Shown in pieces: positions 10,396 to 20,053 of a DNA stretch of 64,000 nt. Within the stretch, counting starts at the first letter, position 1, and the number at the start of each line of letters is the position of its first letter. Source of the DNA: Tritrichomonas foetus (Eukaryota; Parabasalia; Tritrichomonadida; Tritrichomonadidae); NCBI GenBank assembly GCA_001839685.1, contig MLAK01001359.1, positions 75,028 through 139,027 on the forward strand, read 5' to 3'. The notes under the pieces were generated by a model. The model had not been told where the DNA came from, made no database searches, and was given only the letters and a program-made list of their open reading frames with translations. Position numbers and translations under genes: made by a program.

Positions 10396-13300
10396 TTATT
10401 GCTCATCATTCTCAAATATATATGTATTATAATCACGACAGCCATTAAATGCTGCATGTTTGCATGTATCTCTTGAATATGAGTAATATTTTCTAAGGGA
10501 TATGCAATTCAAGAATGAGTCTGGCTGTAGATCGATTGTTCGATTATATGCCTTCACTTTCTTAAGCGCTGTACAGTTAGAAAAGCATCGTTTTTGAACT
10601 ACTGAAATACTATCCGGCAATTCTAGTATTGGTAAGCTTTCACAATTTTCAAACACAGATTCAGCCAGACAGGTAATTCTATAAAGTTTAAGGGAAGAAA
10701 GTTTATGGCACCCATAGAATCCATATTTTTCTATAGATTGGAAGCTTTGAAGATTAGTGAAATCTAAAGAAGTTAAACCACTTCCTTGAAAGGCACTCTT
10801 TCTGATATATTGAAGATTTGTACTAAATTTGACATCACTAAGATTTTCACAGTTTTGGAAGCAACTTTCCGGAATTTCTGTGATTCTTTCTGGAATAACG
10901 ATTCTAGGTAACTTTTTGCAATTAAAGAATGAATGCCTTCCAAGTTTTTGAATTGATGAAGGAAGAGTAATTTCATATAATTCATAACAGTCTGAAAACA
11001 TCATTTGAGTGATTGCAGTCAATGTGTTTGACAGTTCGATTCTATTCAGCAATTTACAACTTGCAAAACAAGAATTACCTATATTTATAACCGAATTAGG
11101 AATCTTGATATAAGATAACGATTCACAATTACTGAAAGCTTCATCTTTAATTTCGATGAGATTAGATCCTCCTTGATCAAATTCAACATCTGAAAGATGT
11201 AAGCATTTATAAAAGGTTTTTTTATTAATGATGGATAAAGTTGAAGGAATAATAACTGCTGTAATTGCCTCACATGATTCAAATGCATGTGGTTCAATAC
11301 TGCTTATATTTGTAGGTAAAGAAAAATTACATAGTGATTTACACTCGTAAAAAGCTTTTTTTTTAATTGATTTAACATTCTGTGAAAAAATGATTTGATG
11401 AAGTGACCAACATTGATAGAATGTTCTTTCTTCAACATTTTCTCCATTAAAGAATAAAACATTATCATGAAGAATTAGCTCAATCATCTCTGATGTAAGG
11501 TTTCTGCTTGTAACCAATGTATTATTTGTTGTTGATGTATTATTTGTTGTTAATGTATTATTTGTTGTTGATGCATCAATTGTAACTGATTCAACTTCTG
11601 GTTGTTGTGCTTCTTCTGTAGTGGTTTCTTCAGTGGTTNCACTTGGCATTCCTGGAACAACGGTCTTATGTGATTTACGAAGTTCTTTAGGAATGTTTTC
11701 ATAATCTTGTGAATCATCGTATGGTGGTTGTGTTTCAACAGTATCACTAATACGATGCCAACGTTCTTTCTTTGGACTTGGTGCAAATGCTGTCGTTCCT
11801 TGGAATGGAATTGGTTCTTGTTGGAAGCTTGGAACTGATTCAACTTCTGGCTGTTGTGCTTCTTCTGTAGTGGTCTCTGGGCGTTCTTCTGAAACAGTTG
11901 GGCGTTCTTCTGAAACAACTGGGCGTTCTTCTGTAGAAACTGGTGTTGGAGTTTGTGTATTTAATTCTTCTTTCAATTGTGCATCACGTGCTGCAACACC
12001 ACTTTCATCAACAAATTGATCTTCAAGTTCTTTTTGTGGATGACGTCTTTCTGAACCACTTGGCATTACTGGAACAACGGTCTTATGTGATTTACGAAGT
12101 TCTTTAAGAATGCTTTCATAATCTTGTGAATCATCGTATGGTGGTTGTATTTCAACAGTATCACTAATAAGATGCCAACGTTCTTTCTTTGAACTTGGTG
12201 CAAATGCTGTTGCTCCTTGGAATGGAATTGGTTCTTGTTGGAAGCTTGGAACTGGTGTTGTAGTTGGTGAAGAAAAATTATCGAAATCAGGATAATCCCC
12301 AATATGCTTGAATATCGATACGTTATAGCAACATTCAAATGCATGATTCAAGAATATGAGTTTGAATTTCGAATAGTGTAAGATTTGTAATGATGTACAA
12401 TTAGCGAAAGTGAATGGGTTAATGATCTCAATTTTTGGTGATAATTTGACTTATATAAGAGATTTACATTTCTCGAAGGCATGAGAACCTAATGATTTTA
12501 CAGATTCTGGCATTTCAATTTTTTCAAGTTTAATACAATTTTGAAACGCATTATTTTCTATTACTTCAAGTCCTTCGTTAAGATCAACTTTTTTCAGATT
12601 ACAACAATTTTGAAATGTCCCTTGTTCAATGGTTCGCAAGTTTTGAGGAAGGGCAATTTCCTCTAAAGCTGAACATTCGAAAAGGGCATTTTCACCTATT
12701 TCAATTTCACCTTTGGATGAAGAATCAAATGCAAAAGAATTCACATTGATACAATAAGAAAATGCATTATTACAAATATTTCGTACACTAGAAGGGATGA
12801 AAATTTTCACCAATTTTTTACATTCTGAAAAAGCATATTGTTCGATCACTTCTACGCCATTTTCAATCATCAATTCTTCCATATTTTCACATTCTGAAAA
12901 AGAATATTCGGCTATAATTTTTACTGTTGATGGGATTGTCACTCCCTGAAGTTTTGTACATTTGAAGAAAGCTTCCTTTCTAATTTGGGTAATAGTATTG
13001 GAAAGTGTAACAGTAAGTAAATTATCACATTCTGAAAATGCTTTGATTCCAATAATTTTGGTATTTTCTTCAATTTTCACATCTCGTAGATTTTTACAAT
13101 TATTAAAAGCATCTTCCTCAATCTCCATAACCATTCCTGGAATTATCATTTTAACAAGCCCTGTGCAATTTGAAAATGATGATTGTTTGATGTACTGTAA
13201 TGTTGATGGTAATACAATATTTTGAAGATTTTGACAATTATAGAAAGCACGAGTACCAATTGATACAACATTTTTGGGCATTTCAATGTGTAATTTTAGG

Positions 13301-14446
13301 CAATTTTCAAAAGCAGATTCTTCAATTATCTCTAATGATTCACCTAATTCCACATATTCCAAATTTGAGCAGTTATAAAACAACCTCTTCGCAATTGTTT
13401 TAAGATTATGGGGCAATATAACTTTTTTCAATGCCTTCTTAGATTCAAATACAGATGGCTCTATTGAGGATACCCCATTTTTAAAAACAATTTCTTCCAA
13501 ATTGATCATCTGCTCAAATAACCAAGGATAAATTGTTCCTTCACTTGTTTTAACAGTAATCTTCTTTAGTTTTTCGCAATTCAAGAAAGCATCTGATTTA
13601 ATTTGAGTTAGTCCATTATATAGAACTATTTCCTCTAAATCATGACAATTAGCAAATGCCCCACTTTCAATAATTTTCACAGAATCTGGAATGATAATTT
13701 TTTTCAGGTTACTTCGCGACGAAAAAGCATTTTTATGAATTTTTTCAAGTCTAGGAAGGTCCAAAACTTTTTCGTATTTATTAATGGCACAATATAAATC
13801 GGGCGATATTTCTTGAAGTACATTATTTTGTTCATTTTTCCCCGAAAATCTGGCATCAATCTTACGATAACATTTGTTTAATATCGTTAGAAATTCTGAC
13901 CAGAACTCATTAAGGTCCAAATTCTTTTTTAAATTTTCTTCTCCTGCAATACAAAAAAGTAATATCTATTTTCTCATTCATTCCATAATATATCTTTTTT
14001 ATCAAATTCAATGAAAGTGGGTATAATCCATGAAATACTAGTTGAGAGTCTGGGTCATCACTTGCATTAACATACTCCATAAGATATTGAATTTCATTAT
14101 CAGTTAATTCTCGAAACTTTCTTATCCATTCAACATTTCTAATCATTTCATTTATAGGAATGCTGTATTCGCTGTTTTCTATATAATTTTTATATTTCTG
14201 AACATATTTACTATGACATAGCAGTTGCATTAGAGTAGTGTTATCATTTATCTGTATGTTTTGCCTAATATCTCATTTAAGCTTCTTAAATTCATTGCAG
14301 TTCATTGGCAATGAATATTCTTGTGCAATTTCATACAGTTTATTGAGTGCTTCTTGGCTATCTGACTTCATTATTTGGATCAGTTCATTGGCTTTATCTT
14401 GAAATTCTTGATTTTCATCAGCAAATAAATCACTATTAATTCCCAT
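10396..14446 (-). pseudogene. BspA-like leucine-rich repeat gene, broken by two stops and a frameshift
   Basis: BspA-like LRR proteins are an expanded family of trichomonad surface candidates. Reading down the minus strand: an ATG at 14446 (MGINSDLFADEN) opens a helical N-terminal domain. An in-frame TGA at 14273-14275 interrupts it, then it continues to about 13950, where the coding sense moves into another frame. The LRR part then runs from about 13965 and hits an in-frame TAA at 12451-12453. The same frame goes on through LRR sequence on both sides of that stop, so the fragments belong together. Repeats of about 23 residues (A-F-x-x-C-x-x-L followed by I-x-(I/L)-P) fill 13800-12350 and 11480-10396. 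Between them is a Glu/Thr/Pro-rich stalk with a 193-base direct repeat. The two longest frames begin at TTG codons, not real starts. One N is at 11639. A decayed gene is likelier than sequencing error, since neighbouring genes of up to 7.8 kb are clean. Confidence 0.75.
11641..12250. repeat. 193-bp direct repeat inside the BspA-like stalk
   Basis: 11641-11833 and 12058-12250 align at a constant offset of 417 bases with no gaps and only a handful of mismatches. Each copy encodes the segment running from FQQEPIPFQG through KKERWH and QPPYDDSQDY to KSHKTVVP. A shorter piece encoding TTEEAQQPEVES is also duplicated (near 11590 and 11840). Three near-identical 21-base units encoding (V/T)SEERP lie at about 11880-11940. 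The high identity implies recent duplication or gene conversion. The lone N at 11639 sits at the repeat border. Confidence 0.85.
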
Positions 14447-15644
14447 GATACCAATTTCTGTTATTATCAGTTGGAAATTTGCCGATTGAACATGTTAAAT
14501 ATTGAAATATTCACATGGTAAGTGAAAAATTGATTAGGGACAAAATCAGTCAGTCGAAAATCCACTTTTTAAAAACTTTTTGATATACATCCAATTGATT
14601 AATGTTAATCTGACATTCCTGTTGTTTATCTCATCTAATCTTTTTCAATGTTACTTTGCATAAAACATTGAGAATTTAAAATCACTCCACTTGACTATTT
14701 GATCGTGCTATTGGAACAATAGGAAAAAATGTTATTTTGGCATTTTTTACAAAGCGGTTGTATTCAATTGTGAATCATATATATTTCCAATATTAGTGAA
14801 AACTATGCGTTTCTCTGTGCAATATTATTATCTGCTTATACATGTTAATAAAAAACTTCAATAGAAATTTAGGTTTTCTAAAATGTGAAATAATATTAAA
14901 ATTTATTCACTTTTCTTTCTATTACAGGATGAAAGTATCTTACCATCATGCCACCTAATGCATGATTCAGTGAAATCACATGTCATTCACCAAATGGCTG
15001 TTAATCTGATCATTATCGGCGTCAACTCTTTCTCTGAAGCATGACAACTTTTTCTAAAAGCTATGTTTGAAATTCCAATTCTATGAGGCTATCAGAAAAT
15101 TGAATGAAATGAGCCATATTTTGAAGTGCATCATTACATATGAAACTTAATTCTATCATCAGACAATTTATTCCAATCAATGAATTCATCATATTGTTGG
15201 AATAACCAAAATGACAAACAAAGAATGAAGCACATTTTTAAGTTAGATGATTGGTTCCGATCCAATGAACAGGTTTGATGAACATACTTGGAGTTGATTC
15301 TCACTTGAGATTCTCATTTATACTCATCACTCTGAATGTAATTTTATTCATGTTACAGGTGCGCATATCAAAGAAGGAAACAGATTATCTATTGTTACCA
15401 ACGTTTCATTCACTCACTCATCATAGCTTCTGCCGTTTTAGGAAGCTTGAAGTTTCATAAAAATAATGTTTATTCATAATTACATTATAATTTTATTAAT
15501 ACTAGCGTGCTAAATAACAAGAAAATAGCATAAAAAAATGATTGACTCTATAAAAACAATTTATTAACAAAAACAACAACATTAATATATCTATAATTCA
15601 CAGTAAATACATAAAGAAAAACGTCCAATTCCATATCTATTCAT
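14447..15644. other. Intergenic region, no gene recognised
   Basis: About 1.2 kb between the BspA relic's 5' end and the pecanex gene's 3' end. Short frames (for example 15275-15460) show no domain, repeat or convincing codon pattern. No bipartite element or RNA gene was recognised. Confidence 0.5.
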
Positions 15645-18600
15645 TCACGCATAGCTAAAAGTAACAGGACAAATGATTTCTGGATATCCAACAGGTGGAT
15701 TTGCAGATTGAGAAATGATGTTTCTTAATGTGAACATATCAAATTGCACACTTCCTCTTTCCCTATCATCACTTTCCATAAAAACTGTTTCAATTACTTG
15801 TTCAGCCCAAATTCCACGAACATTTTCATCATTCAATTTTATAATTTTAAAAGGCTGTTCTCTTAAAGTGAACATCATATATTTCACGAGAACACCATTT
15901 GGATCATTAAATTGTCTCAAAGTTTCCAATTCAGTTGCATTTTTATCAATAAGATCAGCCCATCTTGGATCATTTTCAGGCATCATGTGGCAATTTCCTA
16001 TTTTCAAATTAATAAAAGTTGATAGTTCTTCAATTTCATCTGGCAAAGTGTAAGCGACATCTGCAACAGCCAAGCTTACAGAAGTTCGAAAAGAATCCAA
16101 CAATTTTGGTTCAATAATTGAAGGAATCCATGAAAAAGAAGATAACTTTAAATCGTTACCATTAAAATATTGAAATAATTTCCATCCAAAGGAAGCAGAT
16201 GATTCACTATTCATCATTGCATCAACCATTACTTTAGTCACACTCATAATAACAGGTGTCATTTCCGTTTTTTCATGATAATGAATCCATTCACCAATTT
16301 CTTCATTTGGTAAAGGAAAATCAAAACCGCGTGGTACTTCAATCTCATCATTTTCTTTTAATACACAAGTTAAAACTCTTGCTAAATTAATAAAGATTTT
16401 TAATTGACTTTCACGATCTGGAAAAATTTGATCAATATTGTTTGCAGACACAGAATAAGAAAGAATTGGTAAATCTTCAAGCCAAGTTGACCAAGAACTA
16501 CTTCTAACAAAAGAAAGTTTTCGTCTCGATAAAACTTTTGGCAAACCAAAACAAACAAAGAAAGCATCAACAATCTTCCAAAGCACTGATGTAAATTTTG
16601 TTAAAACATTAGCAATTAAGAAAACCCGAGGGTCTTCTAAATTATCCAAACCATTTCTAACAACATTTAATTCATTTCTATGACAGAGAGTTTGCTCACG
16701 AACTTCAAGACCACGTAGTTGAAAAACAATATAATCAAGTCCAGCATCAATGATATGAATAATTGCATTAAAATAGTCATCACAAATTAAATAAAAGTTA
16801 TTTTCGACCAATGTTGGAAAATATCCTTTATTTACCATTTTGGCAAGACTCTCGGCTAATGAACCATTTATAAATTTATAAAATTGTGAATCACCAGTTG
16901 AATTCTCATGATTTTCAATTTGTATTCGTTCAACCCAGAATGCAGTAGGACGTGAAAATGAAGGCAAAAACATAGCACTTCCAAAAAGCGGAACTAATGG
17001 GGAAGTTAAAAGACAACTTAAAGCAACAGCTAGCATTGTATATTGGACATTTGCATACATCGTAATTAAGCAAATAAATTGAATCTGACTTGTCACTGAA
17101 TGAAAAGATGAATAAGTATTTATATAATGAAGTTTTTCAAGAAATTCAGAGAGTTTCCAAATCACTAATAAATAAAAATAGGTATGAAAAAGAACAAAAT
17201 CAAATTGTTTCTTACTCATTGAACTAATTGCTAAAACTAAACATAATCTCGATAAATGACGATGCGCCATTGTTGAAACATAAGTAATCATTATTACAAA
17301 GAAAAATGATTCAACCCATGAATTAAAACCAAACTTTTTACCTTCACTTATTCGAAAGATCGAAGCAAGTGTAACAGGAACAAGAAAATATCGTTCAAAA
17401 TTATCAACAATCTTTAAATACTTTTGAACTTGTGGTGAATTTTTAAAAAATGGAAAAGACCAAATTTTAAATGGATAACGTGACATTAAATTCGGAATCA
17501 TGATGTGATGAATTATACCAGAAGTTATTAAAAACGCAGAAACTATTGAAAGAAATAATTCCGAACCACAAAAATCAAAAATCATTAAAACAAAAACAAA
17601 AAAAGTTTTAACCAATGTAATTAATAAAGATATACCAAACCGTTTAAAATGTTGAACATTTTTTGCTGTTACATATTCTTGTTTCTCAAATATTTTTTTC
17701 GTAATTAAAGGAAGATATGAAAAAGATGATAGCAAAGTCCCAAAAAGAAAAGAAAGTGCAACAATTAAACGTTGTATTAAAATATTCGTTGAAAAAATGC
17801 AATGACAGAAAGTTAATATCGCAGCTGAACAAATTGATACAATGAATGAAAGATTTGCTGAATAAAAAGTAACAGCACCTGAAGCACCAAAAAAAATCAT
17901 TTGAATCATTTCTAATAAAAAGAACCAAGAAACTTTTAAACTTCCAATAATTCCAAACGCGTTTAAGAAAGGAAAAATTAAAATAATAAAACGTAAAGCT
18001 TGATGAATTATATCAATAATTAATTCTAAGCGTATATCCATTTCAAAGACTGTAATTATTGCTTGTTGGATTTTCTCATCATTTAGTAAATAAGCGGATA
18101 AAGTGAACAAGAGTTGAAAGAAAACGAAATGAAAAGCGCGCGAATATGGAGTTAAAGGATCTTGATAAATCGATGAAAAGCTGTCAGGGTTTGGGGCCTT
18201 TAATAAGGCAAATTGAGATGATGCAGAAGAAAGGAACAAAGTTGTATTGAATGGAAAAGAAACATAAGGCGTACTATAGAAAGCCATAATTCCAACAAAA
18301 AATGCAGCAACTGGTGAAAAAATACATTCAATGAAACTCATTGGACGATCAAACCAACGCTCAAGATCTTTTCGTGTCCACGTAATTACATACGAACAGC
18401 AGCAAAAATGGATAGTTGTTGGAACAGTCGGGGCATGATTTTCTGGGACAATTTCATTATTTGTAATATTTAAAAGGCCCCTCTGATAAACGTCATAAAA
18501 GTAAAAAAGATCATTTGCATTATAACCTTGTTGTATTAGATTATCTACCATTGTGTCAATATCAACATCTTGAAAATCTGTAATTTGCTCACGGATTCTC

Positions 18601-18965
18601 CAAATTGCATGTGATATCCCATAAGGTGGTGGATTCTCGTCTGACGTGGCCAGATTCTCCGTTATTGGATCGAGGGTGTCGGTTTGGGCTTCAGTTTGTT
18701 TGTCAAACTGGCGATTGAAATAATAATTGATTGATTTGATAATAAGCCAAATTAAAGCGGTTATACTTGGATGTAGAAACGGGGAAATGCTACTTTTCGA
18801 TACCATGGTGAGAATTATCGGAACAACGAAGAGCCACATATAAATTATCGTATGGCCCCAAAAGACAATATCGGGCTGATCTTGATAAGAAGTGTATCCA
18901 CCTGTCGCTGCTGGAACAAATCTTTCTAGAAAAAATCGGAATATCGATCTATTCCCGATTTTCAT
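15645..18965 (-). CDS. Pecanex-family multipass membrane protein, 1106 aa
   Basis: Pecanex proteins are large multipass membrane proteins of the secretory pathway, known from Drosophila Notch signalling. The N-terminal about 700 residues hold many hydrophobic segments. Then comes the conserved pecanex C-terminal core: SCLLTSPLVPLFGSAMF, RPTAFWVER, a YLICDDYFNAIIHI-like stretch and VFQLRGLEVRE. These match animal pecanex in order and spacing. A soluble C-terminal domain of about 350 residues follows. The longest frame starts at a TTG (19007). The first ATG (18965, MKIGNRSIFRFF) is the likely start, and it sits 61 bases downstream of a perfect bipartite promoter-like element. The precise role in a trichomonad is unknown. 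Confidence 0.85.
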   Translation of the reverse strand: MKIGNRSIFRFFLERFVPAATGGYTSYQDQPDIVFWGHTIIYMWLFVVPIILTMVSKSSISPFLHPSITALIWLIIKSINYYFNRQFDKQTEAQTDTLDPITENLATSDENPPPYGISHAIWRIREQITDFQDVDIDTMVDNLIQQGYNANDLFYFYDVYQRGLLNITNNEIVPENHAPTVPTTIHFCCCSYVITWTRKDLERWFDRPMSFIECIFSPVAAFFVGIMAFYSTPYVSFPFNTTLFLSSASSQFALLKAPNPDSFSSIYQDPLTPYSRAFHFVFFQLLFTLSAYLLNDEKIQQAIITVFEMDIRLELIIDIIHQALRFIILIFPFLNAFGIIGSLKVSWFFLLEMIQMIFFGASGAVTFYSANLSFIVSICSAAILTFCHCIFSTNILIQRLIVALSFLFGTLLSSFSYLPLITKKIFEKQEYVTAKNVQHFKRFGISLLITLVKTFFVFVLMIFDFCGSELFLSIVSAFLITSGIIHHIMIPNLMSRYPFKIWSFPFFKNSPQVQKYLKIVDNFERYFLVPVTLASIFRISEGKKFGFNSWVESFFFVIMITYVSTMAHRHLSRLCLVLAISSMSKKQFDFVLFHTYFYLLVIWKLSEFLEKLHYINTYSSFHSVTSQIQFICLITMYANVQYTMLAVALSCLLTSPLVPLFGSAMFLPSFSRPTAFWVERIQIENHENSTGDSQFYKFINGSLAESLAKMVNKGYFPTLVENNFYLICDDYFNAIIHIIDAGLDYIVFQLRGLEVREQTLCHRNELNVVRNGLDNLEDPRVFLIANVLTKFTSVLWKIVDAFFVCFGLPKVLSRRKLSFVRSSSWSTWLEDLPILSYSVSANNIDQIFPDRESQLKIFINLARVLTCVLKENDEIEVPRGFDFPLPNEEIGEWIHYHEKTEMTPVIMSVTKVMVDAMMNSESSASFGWKLFQYFNGNDLKLSSFSWIPSIIEPKLLDSFRTSVSLAVADVAYTLPDEIEELSTFINLKIGNCHMMPENDPRWADLIDKNATELETLRQFNDPNGVLVKYMMFTLREQPFKIIKLNDENVRGIWAEQVIETVFMESDDRERGSVQFDMFTLRNIISQSANPPVGYPEIICPVTFSYA

Positions 18966-19026
18966 CGATTTATACGAAAACTCACAAAAAGTGGAAAGTA
19001 CTATCAATTTCTAAAATTCAAACTCT

Positions 19027-19048
19027 ACTTTTTTCGTTCTTATATGGT
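19027..19048 (-). promoter_or_regulatory. Bipartite promoter-like element (pecanex gene)
   Basis: On the minus strand: ACCATATAA, six bases, AAAAAGT, then 61 bases to the ATG at 18965. The same arrangement is seen upstream of several unrelated genes in this window. Confidence 0.65.
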
Positions 19049-19886
19049 CTTTGATTCTGATGTGAAGACCATTTAAATACGGAAAAAGTTTTCTTCAATC
19101 AATAGGAAGCTTACGAAACAAGTTATATTTTCCACAGGATTAAACGAATGTCAATTAAATAATTTATCAGATCCCGATACAACTTTCTTCAGCAATCTGT
19201 CATGCCTCTATTTTCGATCAATATGAATTCATCAATTTTTTGAATTTGCTTCGACTTCAGGTTTCTGCCTTTTCGCTGATAATTTATTTGATTCAGATTG
19301 TCAGAATACTAAAATTCAAAATCACGTTCCAGATTTCAAGAATGTGATATGAAACCCAATATTGATGTTTTGATCTCAAGTAATATGTTGTAATAGTAGA
19401 GGGAATGATAACCTCATTCATATGGTTATATCAAATAAATATTCATTATCGAATATTGTTTCTACACAATTGCAAAAAACACTCCTGTCTCTTGAAATGC
19501 TTTTAATTATTTATTTATTTCAAGATGTCAAATATCCCAATGGAATTCCACCCGTTGAATGAAATATCAATGAGTATGACAGAATGATTTTTCCTATTTT
19601 AAAGTACCAAACAAAAAATAACAAATTCCTTCTTGACGTTATTGTTGGGACTTCTAATTGGAGTATTTTTTATGTTCTGGTGAATACTAGGAACTTATAC
19701 CGACAAAATATGAAATTCCAGCACAGTTCAAAGAATTCCAAAAATTTCATTAACTTAATTTTTTTATGAAACATCATATATTATTCATAAAAGAAATATT
19801 TATAATACTCAAGTATACTCATACCATCTTACAATGATTTTTAGTATCCAGAAAACGAGAATCCTCAAATTTAAACAAACGATTTT

Positions 19887-19919
<33 letters not shown>

Positions 19920-20053
19920 AATAATAATAATTGTTTTATTTTGGGGTTTGGTGTTTTTCTTAAATGACATTTGTTGTCATTCCTCTTATATCGTTTCGAA
20001 TTNNNNNNNNNNNNNNAAAAAAAAAAAAAAATCTATAATTTTTCGCTAAAAAA
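19049..20053. other. Intergenic region with poly-A tract and assembly gap
   Basis: About 1 kb between the pecanex promoter and the 3' end of the fucosidase gene. It holds a homopolymer run of A (about 19892-19918) followed by an ATA/ATT microsatellite, and a 14-base N gap (20003-20016) followed by more A. The homopolymers probably caused the gap. No gene seen. Confidence 0.6.

Noticed and set aside
12451..13920. A separate, complete 489-residue LRR gene
   Set aside because: Its only upstream in-frame start is a TTG, its stop lies inside an LRR unit, and LRR sense continues in the same frame beyond the stop. It is better read as part of one broken gene.
13940..13965. An intron 3' splice site (TTTTTTGTATTGCAG) explaining the BspA frame change
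   Set aside because: No matching 5' site with the trichomonad GTATGT start gave a sensible join, and the AAC branch element before the AG is absent. A frameshift is simpler.
13910..14230. A separate 106-residue gene
   Set aside because: It reads as the continuation of the N-terminal domain that begins at the ATG at 14446, cut by the TGA at 14273 and running into a frame change before the LRR part.
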